From Flavobacteriales bacterium (GTDB lineage Bacteria > Bacteroidota > Bacteroidia > Flavobacteriales > Flavobacteriaceae): DNA of 8,186 bases. Below are positions 1-7,900 of this stretch, in pieces. The stretch spans positions 1 to 8,186 of the forward strand of contig JAMONI010000076.1 of NCBI GenBank assembly GCA_027065935.1, in the 5' to 3' direction. The position numbers were made by a program, and so were the translations under genes. Numbering within the stretch: the stretch's first letter is position 1; every line of letters begins with the position of its first letter. The notes under the pieces are model-generated. The model saw nothing but the letters and a program-made list of their open reading frames with translations, did not search any database and was not told the origin of the DNA.

Positions 1-900
1 GCCGGCATTTTTTACATACAGTTCGGTTCCTATGGCAACGTTCCGTTCGGGAGTTTCGGCCAACTGCTTATGCAACGCATCCCACGAACCCAAATCGTTC
101 CATCCGAAAGACACGGGCAATACCCGTACGTTAGAGGCCTTTTCCATGATGCCGTAATCCACCGAGATATTTTCCAACTGCGGAAAGATTTCCCGAATTT
201 GTTCGTTTACCTTGTCCGAGTGGAAATCAACGGTTTGCAACTTTTTTACCATTCCGGGCAAGTGCTTCCGGAAAGCTTCGAGGATTACGCCGGTTTGCCA
301 AACGAAAATACCGGCGTTCCATAAGTAATCACCCGCCCGCAAGTAACTAAGAGCCGTTTCGTAATCGGGTTTTTCTACAAACCGGATGACTTTTTTAAAT
401 TCCGAAGTATCGTTTTTATCGTAGCGGATATAGCCGTATCCGGTGTGCGGCGTTTCGGGGCGAATGCCTAAGGTGAGCAATACCCGGTTTTTTCTTATAA
501 AATCCATAGCACGCCTCATGTCATCCGCAAATTGCTTTTCGTTTCCGATATAATGGTCGGAAGGCAGGACGGTAAAGCAAGCGCCGGGCGACAAAGCATC
601 GATACGAAGTGCGGCCAACAACACGGCGGGCGCCGTATTGCGCATAACGGGTTCGAGCAATAGGTTTTTTTCGGATAGCTCGGGCAGTTCGTTAAGGATT
701 TTGTCCCGGTAACGCCGATTGGAAACCACCAGGATTTGCTCCGCAGGAACGGAAACCGCCATTCGCTCGAAAGTTTGCCGTAATAACGATTTACCCGAAC
801 CGGTCAGGTCGAGAAACTGCTTGGGATGCGCACCGGTGCTTTCCGGCCAGAACCGGCTTCCCACTCCGCCGGCCATAATTACGGCATAACAGGCTGACAT
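1..900 (-). CDS. manC: Mannose-1-phosphate guanylyltransferase (GDP-mannose pyrophosphorylase), C-terminus cut by window edge
   Basis: This enzyme makes GDP-mannose from mannose-1-phosphate and GTP in the cytoplasm, feeding synthesis of mannose- and fucose-containing surface glycans. My translation from the ATG at 900 gives 300 residues, open through the left edge. The nucleotidyltransferase signature VIMAGGVGSRFWP lies at residues 7-19 with PKQF at 26-29. VLPSDHYI is at 111-118, TLGIRPETPHTGYGYI at 143-158, FVEKP at 174-178, LWNAGIF at 193-199, VDYGIMEK at 247-254 and GWNDLGSW at 266-273. These are the classical motifs of the family in order. Stand-alone bacterial forms run to about 350-360 residues, so roughly 50-60 are missing; a C-terminal isomerase domain cannot be excluded. 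The segment between WP and PKQF reads ESTGAH, without the Arg of the common WPxSR form; this may be lineage variation. The ATG directly follows the TAA of the sprT-like gene, which suggests coupled translation. Confidence 0.95.
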   Translation of the reverse strand, partial: MSACYAVIMAGGVGSRFWPESTGAHPKQFLDLTGSGKSLLRQTFERMAVSVPAEQILVVSNRRYRDKILNELPELSEKNLLLEPVMRNTAPAVLLAALRIDALSPGACFTVLPSDHYIGNEKQFADDMRRAMDFIRKNRVLLTLGIRPETPHTGYGYIRYDKNDTSEFKKVIRFVEKPDYETALSYLRAGDYLWNAGIFVWQTGVILEAFRKHLPGMVKKLQTVDFHSDKVNEQIREIFPQLENISVDYGIMEKASNVRVLPVSFGWNDLGSWDALHKQLAETPERNVAIGTELYVKNAG

Positions 901-1503
901 TTAAATTTTTTTTACAATCGTATCGGGCTGAAACAGATAGAATTTGTTTTTCTTAATATCTCGGCATTTGATTAATTTTCTTCGTTTTTCAAGGCGTTCG
1001 AAGATTCTGCCGTTAAAGATAAATTTATCGCCTTCGTCCAAATTGGAAATGGTGAGTGAGCGCACGGGATTGTTGCGTGTGTAACGTTCCAAGACCTCTT
1101 TCAGATGGAGGTCGGTGGTGACCGCCGCCCGGGGATTTGCGGCGAATTTGTATATGGCTTGACTGAGGTCGAAGGGCAGTTTGTTGGTTTGGATGAGATC
1201 CAAGAGGATTTGACCGAATTCGAGTTTCCATTCCTTACCGTGCGGCTTGGGGCCTTTGCCGTATTTTTTAAATACCGCATAATGGGCAAACTCGTGAAGC
1301 AGAGTAATAAGAAACTGATAGGGGTTGAGGTTACTGTTCAGACTGATGATACAATGTCCGTTTAAGCGGCGAAAATCACCCCATTTGCTAAAACGGGGTT
1401 TGGATACATGGATTTCCAAATCGTCGTGACCGCAAACGATTTGTTGAACAAAATCGGTTAATTCCGGGGGTAAGAACGGGCGAATTTTGTCATAATTTTT
1501 CAT
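901..1503 (-). CDS. SprT-like zinc metalloprotease-fold protein
   Basis: This is a 200-residue protein of the SprT-like/SPRTN-type metallopeptidase superfamily. The zinc-site motif HEFAH is at residues 70-74, with Glu71 as the expected catalytic base. A third ligand, His88, sits in PHGKEW, giving the HExxH...HGxxW layout of SprT. An N-terminal helical part precedes the site. The C-terminal tail (about 161-191, ending KCRDIKKNKFYLF) is basic and has a single Cys (Cys180), so the CxxC zinc ribbon of some SprT proteins is absent. There is no signal peptide or membrane segment, so it should be cytoplasmic. Eukaryotic SPRTN cuts DNA-protein crosslinks; the role of the bacterial short form is not established, and I infer only a likely peptidase. 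Its ATG overlaps the clpX stop (TGATG) and its TAA abuts the next ATG, placing it firmly within the clpX message. Confidence 0.88.
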   Translation of the reverse strand: MKNYDKIRPFLPPELTDFVQQIVCGHDDLEIHVSKPRFSKWGDFRRLNGHCIISLNSNLNPYQFLITLLHEFAHYAVFKKYGKGPKPHGKEWKLEFGQILLDLIQTNKLPFDLSQAIYKFAANPRAAVTTDLHLKEVLERYTRNNPVRSLTISNLDEGDKFIFNGRIFERLEKRRKLIKCRDIKKNKFYLFQPDTIVKKI

Positions 1504-2729
1504 CAGGCAGAGAGTTTTAGTTTCTTGATGTCTATGGAATTGAGTTTTTTTCGGGCGTATCGCATATCGACGATGAATTGGTCTCTGTTGGAATCGGGCA
1601 ATTCGAACATGGCGTCTTTCAACAGGATTTCGGTTAACGACCTCAACCCCCGGGCGCCCAGTTCGTATTTGTAAGCCAAATCCGTCAGGTAGTCGATAAC
1701 GGCGGGCTTGATTTCGAGCCGGATACCGTCCAGTTCGAAGAGTTTGACATACTGTTTGAGTAATGCGTTTTGGGGTTGGGTGAGGATTTTTCGTAAGGCT
1801 TTCCGGTCGAGTTTGTTCAGGTAAGTGATTACGGGCAAACGACCGATGATTTCGGGAATAAGGCCGAATTTTTTCAAGTCTTCGGGTATGACGTATTTCA
1901 AAAGCTCGTCGTCGTTGATTTTTTGAAGGGATGACGTTTGGTATCCCACGGCTTGTTTGTTAAGCCTTTTGGCAATGATTTTTTCCAATCCGTCGAACGC
2001 GCCTCCGGCGATAAACAGGATGTTTTTCGTGTCGATTTGGATAAATTCCTGCATGGGATGTTTGCGTCCGCCTTGCGGTGGAACGTTAACGGTGCTTCCT
2101 TCCAAGAGTTTGAGCAATGCTTGTTGAACCCCTTCGCCCGAAACGTCGCGCGTGATGGAGGGATTATCGGATTTACGTGCGATTTTGTCAATCTCGTCGA
2201 TAAATACGATTCCCTGTTGGGCTCTTTCCACATCGTAGTCGGCGGCTTGTAGTAAGCGGGTCAGAATGCTTTCCACATCTTCGCCCACGTATCCGGCTTG
2301 GGTCAACACGGTGGCATCGGCAATGGCAAAGGGCACGTCTAATAATTTGGCCAAGCTTCGTGCTATCAGGGTTTTTCCCGTTCCCGTAGGGCCTACCAGC
2401 AGGATGTTGCTTTTTTCGATTTCCACGTCATCGGTAGTGCCTCCGGGTTGTAATAATCTTTTGTAATGGTTATAAACGGCTACGGCAACGGTTTTTTTGG
2501 CTTCTTCCTGTCCGATAATGTACCGGTTGAGGTATTCGAAGATTTCTTTGGGGGTTTTGAGGTTTTCTTTACGTAATGTTTTGGTGGAAGTGGCGGAAGA
2601 TGTTCGGAGCAATTCCCGGGCGTCTTCGATACAAAAATTGCATATAGCCGCATTGCGTCCGCGCACCAGCAGGTCCACTTCCCAGTCGGAACGTCCGCAA
2701 AAGGAACAATGTTGAATTTGATGATCCAT
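1503..2729 (-). CDS. clpX: ATP-dependent Clp protease ATP-binding subunit ClpX
   Basis: ClpX is a hexameric AAA+ unfoldase that recognises tagged or damaged proteins and threads them into ClpP in the cytoplasm. This 408-residue protein is close to the usual length. The N-terminal C4 zinc finger has Cys8, Cys11, Cys30 and Cys33. A linker of about 30 residues leads to the AAA+ core: Walker A GPTGTGKT at 113-120, pore-1 loop GYVGE at 146-150, Walker B IVFIDEID at 174-181, the RKH pore-2 loop at 222-224, IGRLPV at 295-300 and sensor-2 GARGLRS at 358-364. All catalytic motifs are intact. The ClpP-docking loop reads VGY (261-263), where E. coli has IGF. It starts 25 bases after clpP with no Shine-Dalgarno sequence; the zinc finger begins seven residues after this ATG, which fixes the start. 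Its stop overlaps the next gene by one base. Confidence 0.98.
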   Translation of the reverse strand: MDHQIQHCSFCGRSDWEVDLLVRGRNAAICNFCIEDARELLRTSSATSTKTLRKENLKTPKEIFEYLNRYIIGQEEAKKTVAVAVYNHYKRLLQPGGTTDDVEIEKSNILLVGPTGTGKTLIARSLAKLLDVPFAIADATVLTQAGYVGEDVESILTRLLQAADYDVERAQQGIVFIDEIDKIARKSDNPSITRDVSGEGVQQALLKLLEGSTVNVPPQGGRKHPMQEFIQIDTKNILFIAGGAFDGLEKIIAKRLNKQAVGYQTSSLQKINDDELLKYVIPEDLKKFGLIPEIIGRLPVITYLNKLDRKALRKILTQPQNALLKQYVKLFELDGIRLEIKPAVIDYLTDLAYKYELGARGLRSLTEILLKDAMFELPDSNRDQFIVDMRYARKKLNSIDIKKLKLSA

Positions 2730-2754
2730 AGGAGCGGGGGTTAACGGGGTTGGG

Positions 2755-3420
2755 TTAATTTTTGTTGAGTACTTCGTCTATCATTCCGTAGGTCAAGGCT
2801 TCGTCGGCACGCATCCAATAGTCGCGGTCGGCGTCGTTTTCGATTTTTTCTACGGATTGTCCGGTATGTTTGGACAGGATTTGGTAAAGTTCTTCCTTCA
2901 GGCGCAGGATTTCCCGGGCGGTGATTTCGATATCGGAGGCTTGTCCTTGTACGCCGCCCAAAGGCTGATGAATCATGACACGGGCGTGAGGTAGTGCGGA
3001 ACGCTTTCCTTTTTGTCCTGCGGCCAACAGAATGGCGGCCATAGATGCGGCCATGCCCGTGCAGATGGTGGCCACATCGGGTTTGATGTATTGCATGGTA
3101 TCGTAAATGCCCAGCCCGGAATACACCACGCCGCCGGGCGAGTTGATATAGAGTTGAATATCTTTGGCGGGGTCGGTGCTTTCCAAAAACAACAGTTGGG
3201 CTTGCACGATATTGGCCACTTGGTCGTTGATGGCGGTGCCCAGAAAGATGATCCGGTCCATCATCAAACGTGAAAATACGTCCATCTGAGCCACGTTGAG
3301 CTGACGCTCTTCGATAATATAAGGCGTCATACTGCTCTCTATTTCGTGAAGACTTAAACTGCTTATTCCGTGATGTTTGACGGCGTATTTTTTGAACTCT
3401 TTTCCGATTTTGTCACTCAT
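2755..3420 (-). CDS. clpP: ATP-dependent Clp protease proteolytic subunit ClpP
   Basis: ClpP is the barrel-shaped serine peptidase that degrades proteins delivered by ClpX. The Ser-His-Asp triad is intact at Ser126 (GMAASMAA), His151 (MIHQPLGG) and Asp200 (DADRDYW); the spacings of 25 and 49 residues equal those of E. coli ClpP. YINSPGG at 91-97 and [15 protein letters not shown] at 106-120 match the core of the family. At 221 residues it is slightly long: the conserved TPYIIEE segment, which follows the processing site in other ClpPs, starts near residue 32, leaving about 15 residues more leader than E. coli. That leader ([18 protein letters not shown]...) is basic, is not a signal peptide, and is probably a removable propeptide. 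An internal Met at residue 31 could instead begin a shorter form. It lies 54 bases after tig and 25 bases before clpX, the usual arrangement for a shared message. Confidence 0.98.
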   Translation of the reverse strand: MSDKIGKEFKKYAVKHHGISSLSLHEIESSMTPYIIEERQLNVAQMDVFSRLMMDRIIFLGTAINDQVANIVQAQLLFLESTDPAKDIQLYINSPGGVVYSGLGIYDTMQYIKPDVATICTGMAASMAAILLAAGQKGKRSALPHARVMIHQPLGGVQGQASDIEITAREILRLKEELYQILSKHTGQSVEKIENDADRDYWMRADEALTYGMIDEVLNKN

Positions 3421-3474
3421 TAAGGTAAATTTTTTCTTGTTGTTTAATTTACAAAAAAAATACGATATTGTTAA

Positions 3475-4827
3475 TTATTTTTCGTTATTATCGTTATCTT
3501 GTTCTTTTTCTATGATTTTTTTGTAATCCTCGAGGGATATTTCTTGGGGTTTTCGGCCTATTTCATCAACCAAAAGGTAAATAAATTTCTTGTTTGCGGC
3601 CAGTTCGTAAGCTTCATCGGAAAATTTCCTGTCGTTTAACGACTGCATCACGATTTCATACAGTTGTTCGGGTTGGGGGGGCAGGCCTAATTCGGGATTG
3701 CTACGATAATATTGTTCAACGATATCCAGTCCGGCCTGAATAAGGTCATTGGAATCGATTCGGACTTGCTTTTCATTGAGTTTTTTGGTGCGTGCCACTT
3801 CAAAGATGAAATGATTTTTATGTTTTTCGAATTGTTTCCGGGCTTCTTCGTCGGAGATTTCATTTTCGGAGATGTGTTTCAGCCACCTGATCATAAATGC
3901 TTCGGGCAGTTCGGCCCGGATGGCTTCGGGCAAAACTTTGGAAATTTGACGTATATACTCATTGCGCCCCAAGTATGCGCCTTCCTCGTTCATATGTTTT
4001 TTCAGTTCTTCTTTGAATGTTTTCAAGTCTTTGATTTCTTTGTCGGGGTATATGCGTTTGAAGAAATCTTCGTTGAGTTCGGGCAACTCGCGTTTCATTA
4101 CGGAAATGATTTCGGCTTGGATTTCGGTTTCCGGATCAATTTTTTCCGTTTCTATTTTTTCCAATGTTTCCGGCGCCGGTTTAAACCATTCCGTAAGCTG
4201 TTTGATAGTTAAGGTGAGTTTATCGCCTAGTTTTTTTCCTTCGGTAAGTGAAGCGTAATCTTTGAAATCCAAACTATTGGGAATGACGACGTGTTGCGTT
4301 TCATCGCCGGGAAGTTGAAGTTTTATTATTTCCACGGTTTCGTCCGAAGCCGTCTCGTGTTCTTTCCATTCGGAGTAGGATTCTTGCAGAAATTTGACTT
4401 CTTCTTCCACATCCTCGTCCGTGTAAACAATCTTGTAGTAAGGTATTTCTTTGAGTTTTTTCCAATCGATTTCCACGTCGGGCAAGGGGTGCCAATCGAA
4501 GCGGAATTCAAAATCATCTTCGTCGTAAGTATATTCCGGTTGTGATTCGGCGGGGATAAACGAACCTAATATCTCGAGGTTGTTATCCTTAACGTAGTCG
4601 TTTAATGCGTCTTTTATCAAATCTTCGATGATGCCCGATTTGAAGGCTTTTTCGTATTTTTTTCGGATAAGGTTCATAGGCACTTTTCCCGGACGGAATC
4701 CGGGCATCATAACCGTTTTTCTTATTTTTTTCAGTTCTTCATCGAGTCGGGGGGCGTAGTCGTTCCGGTTAATTTCGACGGTTAATTGCTTGAGCCCGTC
4801 ATACAAATCTTCTTGTTTGATTTTCAT
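3475..4827 (-). CDS. tig: Trigger factor, ribosome-associated chaperone
   Basis: Trigger factor binds at the ribosomal exit tunnel and shields nascent chains. From the ATG at 4827 the protein has 450 residues, the normal size. The ribosome-binding signature GFRPGKVP is at 43-50 within the N-terminal domain (about 1-125). A divergent FKBP-like prolyl isomerase region follows (about 131-245), then the helical chaperone arms (about 250-430) and an acidic tail (KEQDNDNNEK). The reading frame can be extended ten codons upstream to a TTG at 4857, but I reject that start: the family begins close to MKIKQEDL-type sequence, and the extension would run into the candidate promoter element. The gene heads the tig-clpP-clpX cluster common in bacteria. 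The PPIase part is weakly conserved by eye, as is usual in Bacteroidetes, so isomerase activity is uncertain. Confidence 0.96.
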   Translation of the reverse strand: MKIKQEDLYDGLKQLTVEINRNDYAPRLDEELKKIRKTVMMPGFRPGKVPMNLIRKKYEKAFKSGIIEDLIKDALNDYVKDNNLEILGSFIPAESQPEYTYDEDDFEFRFDWHPLPDVEIDWKKLKEIPYYKIVYTDEDVEEEVKFLQESYSEWKEHETASDETVEIIKLQLPGDETQHVVIPNSLDFKDYASLTEGKKLGDKLTLTIKQLTEWFKPAPETLEKIETEKIDPETEIQAEIISVMKRELPELNEDFFKRIYPDKEIKDLKTFKEELKKHMNEEGAYLGRNEYIRQISKVLPEAIRAELPEAFMIRWLKHISENEISDEEARKQFEKHKNHFIFEVARTKKLNEKQVRIDSNDLIQAGLDIVEQYYRSNPELGLPPQPEQLYEIVMQSLNDRKFSDEAYELAANKKFIYLLVDEIGRKPQEISLEDYKKIIEKEQDNDNNEK

Positions 4828-4931
4828 AATGATGGTCGATTTATTAAAAACACGCAAAATTATGATTATTTTTTTGATTTGCGAGTAATATTAACCCGGG
4901 ATGTCGGAGCTATAGTAATCGATATCGGGGC
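4828..4931 (-). other. Intergenic gap upstream of tig
   Basis: This 104-base AT-rich gap is the largest non-coding stretch in the window. It holds the candidate -7 element listed separately. Two short palindromes, CCCGGG (4895-4900) and CGATATCG (4920-4927), lie just after the stop of the preceding gene. I see no GC stem followed by a T run on the minus strand, so there is no convincing intrinsic terminator. The gap is the natural boundary between the receiver-ATP-grasp gene and the tig-clp message, but read-through is possible. Confidence 0.6.
4855..4862 (-). promoter_or_regulatory. Candidate Bacteroidetes -7 promoter element for tig
   Basis: The minus strand reads TAATTTTG here, an exact match to the Bacteroidetes -7 consensus TAnnTTTG recognised by the primary sigma factor of that phylum. 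It would start transcription about 20 bases before the tig ATG. There is no good TTTG at the usual 19-21 base distance upstream, only a weak TTAC. The region is AT-rich, so a chance match is possible. Confidence 0.45.
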
Positions 4932-7900
4932 TTATTTTTCGGGTTGGTTATTTCCGTTTGGGGCCGCATTGTGTTCTTTTTCCGGTTCCATAACGGCGGC
5001 TTTACGTTTGCTGCCGTCGATGATAATTTCGAGCGGTTTGTCGAAGCGTACGTGCTTGACGAATTCGGTTTCTTCGACAAGCCTGGCGTTTTCGAGTTTG
5101 CCGTATTTGATAAACCCTTTACCGGCCTCGGGCATTACGGAAAAATAAGCGATGTTTAGTGTAGTGATATTATGAAAGAAATGAGAGCCGTAGGAAGCTT
5201 CGAGCGGGAAGCCTTCCAAGCTTGTTTCAACGATGACTTTGGCGTGGGAAATTTGTGTCCATCGCACGGGGATTCCTATAAAACGGTCGCGCGTGCCCCA
5301 ACGTCCGGGTCCGATGAGCAGGTATTTTCTGTCCGCCCGGGCGAGTTTTTCGTTGAGCCGGCTGATTTGTTCGGCTATTTCGGGCGTGCGGGTGTTGTCG
5401 AAAGTATCGTTTTTTACGAAAATTACGTCGGTAATGTCCTTGATCAAGCCGTTGCCCATGCTTTTTTCGGCGTAAATAATCATTTTTTCCGGATCGGCGT
5501 TGTCGATGGAGGCGGAAAAATTTTCCACGGGAACGATTAGGGGTTTGACTTGCAGAATGTAAAACACGGGTTGGTTTCCGTCGTCGGGTTGCAGGTTAAC
5601 GGCAAATTCTATTTCGACGGGTGTATCGAACGAATCCCGCAAGCTTTTCAATATCAGCTGAATGGTTTTGGACAAGGGAATGTATTCGTTTTGCAGTATA
5701 TCGGCAAAATTCACGATTAGAGCGCCGTCGGGGTATGCGCCGGGGTAAATCGTGTCGTTATTGTAATCGTAGGTGGAAACCAAGTGGGTCAGCGTGCCGT
5801 GCGGAAGGGCGTCGTAGAGGTCCACTTTTTTGATGGCCGCCATAGGGCCTTTGCACAAGTCGGGTTGGGGTTCGGTCATATCGATAGCGTAAAAATAGGT
5901 TTGTGAATATTTTAACTGGTCTTTGGGCGAAAGCAATTGAATTTTGGGATGTTTGGGCGAAAACCTGTAGGCCACTTCGCCTTCCACCACGTAACTGCCC
6001 AATCCTATGGCAATAACGGCAAAACCGTCGTCGGGGCGCATGTCCGAAAAAGGGTAAAAGTTATATGACTGCGCCACCCCGCTGATGTGCGGATAATATA
6101 ATCCGTCGTATTCGCGACCTACGACTTCTTCGATAACGATGGCCATTTTTTCTTCGCCCAGTTTTTTGTTGAGGGCTTTGGAATAATTCAAGGAACGTTG
6201 GAAGAACACGGAAGCATACACCAATTTAACGGCTTCGGTTAGTTGTTTGAAGCGCACTTTTTGGTCGGGTGAATTGTTGGGAATCAGATAAGTGTCGAAA
6301 ATGCCGGCAAAGGGTTGGTCCAAGCTGTCTTCAAACAGGCCCGACGAACGAATGGCCAAAGGCTTTTTAAAGCACTCGAGCAGTAGCCACAGTTTTTCCT
6401 TGACTTCGTGTGAGAGTTTGCCTTGCAAAAAACGTTTTTTGATTTCGTCATCGGACAGGTTCATTTCTTTGATTTCGCCAAGCCGGTTTGCTTGGATAAA
6501 TTCTTCGAACTCTTTGGTGCCGATGATGGCCGTTCGGGGAATTTTGATGCGAAGTCCGTCGATGGCATGGCTCAGGTCGGTTTTATACAACAGGGAATTG
6601 ATAAAGGCGATGCCGCGGCCTTTTCCTCCGAACGCGCCGGGTGCAAGAAGCAGAATATTGGTTTCGTTGTTACAATGTTTTTTGTCGATGGGAATGACTT
6701 TACCGGAAGGTTTTTCGTCCCGGTAAATTTTGAGCATATACAGCACGAACTTTCTGATTTCGTCGGGGTCGTCGAAGTCGGCGGCTTGTTTTTCTTTGAG
6801 CAATTCCGCCACTTGAATTTCCGAACGGGACATCAACCATTTGGAAAAATGGTGTCGCGAAGCGTGATAAGTGATGGATTCGTCGGGAACGGTCCGGATG
6901 AGTTCTTCGAACTCGTTGAGGTTGGTGGCTCTGGCGATTTCCCTGCCCTGTGCATTTCGGAAGATAAAGTCGCCGAAACCAAGCTTGTAAATGACTTGTT
7001 TTTGGAGTTTTTTGTATAAATCCGAATCGTTTTTATTGAGAAAGGTGATATTTTTGGCTCGAGCGATTTGCATTTTTTCTTCGTCGGACGAGAGCATAAT
7101 CACGGGAAGGTCGTTCTTTTGGCGGCGGAATTCTTCAATCATTTCAAATCCGGCGTTGTCTTCGATTTTTCCGGCTTTGGGAAACTGCACGTCCGATACG
7201 ACCATATAAATATTGTCCTTGAATTTTTCGAAAACGGCTTTGGCTTCTTCATAGTCGGTGGCCAACAAAATTTTGGGGCGCGCTCTGAGCTTTAATACTT
7301 TATAAAGCTTATCGGTCTGTATTTCTTCGATGATTTTGTTGGTTTGCTCGAAGATGACTTTGTATAGATTGGTCAGGAAAGCGGAATAAAATTGCGGAGA
7401 GTCTTCCACCAACAATATGATGCGCACGTTGGCCAGATTGACGTCGTTTTCGACATTTTTCAAATCTTCCAAATACTTAATCATGGCAAAGAAAATGCGG
7501 GGATCGGCATCCCACACAAACATCCGGTCGTAGCCTATTTGCGCTTGGTTGTTCCGAAAATATTTGATTTGGGCATGGTTGTTAATCAGGATGAATACGG
7601 GCTTGTCGGGATATTTTTCCTTAATGGCTTTGATAATCCGGATAGACCGGTGGATGTTGAAGCCCACCATAACCACCACCATGTCGATATTTTTCCGTTC
7701 CAATTGTTGCATGGTTTCTTTCTTGGTGGACACTCCGGTAATTCTGGGTACGGAAGTGAGATTGAGATTGCCGTAGTCGTAGAGCATTATTTCGGAAAAC
7801 CGTCCCTCTTTTTCGATGGTATAAGCGTCATACAAACTGGAGACCAACAGGATTTCTTTGACTTTAAAGGGACTGAGGTCGTGATAAACGTCGCGGTGCC

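Noticed and set aside
70..324. Plus-strand open frame of 84 codons near the left edge
   Set aside because: It overlaps the minus-strand guanylyltransferase, whose motifs GWNDLGSW and VDYGIMEK are encoded across the same bases.
3421..3474. Possible separate promoter for clpP
   Set aside because: The minus strand has TA followed by eight T and a G, which does not fit the spacing of TAnnTTTG, and no -33 element is seen. The gap is only 54 bases of AT-rich DNA.
3712..4212. Plus-strand Phe-rich open frame of 166 codons
   Set aside because: It is a shadow of the Lys/Glu-rich trigger factor; GAA and AAA codons read in reverse give runs of Phe.
4828..4857. Ten-codon upstream extension of trigger factor
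   Set aside because: It would start at TTG, overlaps the candidate -7 element, and adds residues the family does not have.
4895..4927. Terminator made from CCCGGG and CGATATCG
   Set aside because: These are separate short palindromes with no combined strong stem and no T run on the transcribed side.
5193..5222. GGAAG...CTTCC inverted repeat and AAGCTT-like repeats
   Set aside because: They are short, lie inside coding sequence and are explained by codon choice.
6423..7019. Plus-strand open frame of 198 codons
   Set aside because: It is antisense to the same gene. Its excess of Phe, Val and Gly is what reversed Lys/Glu/Asp-rich codons produce.
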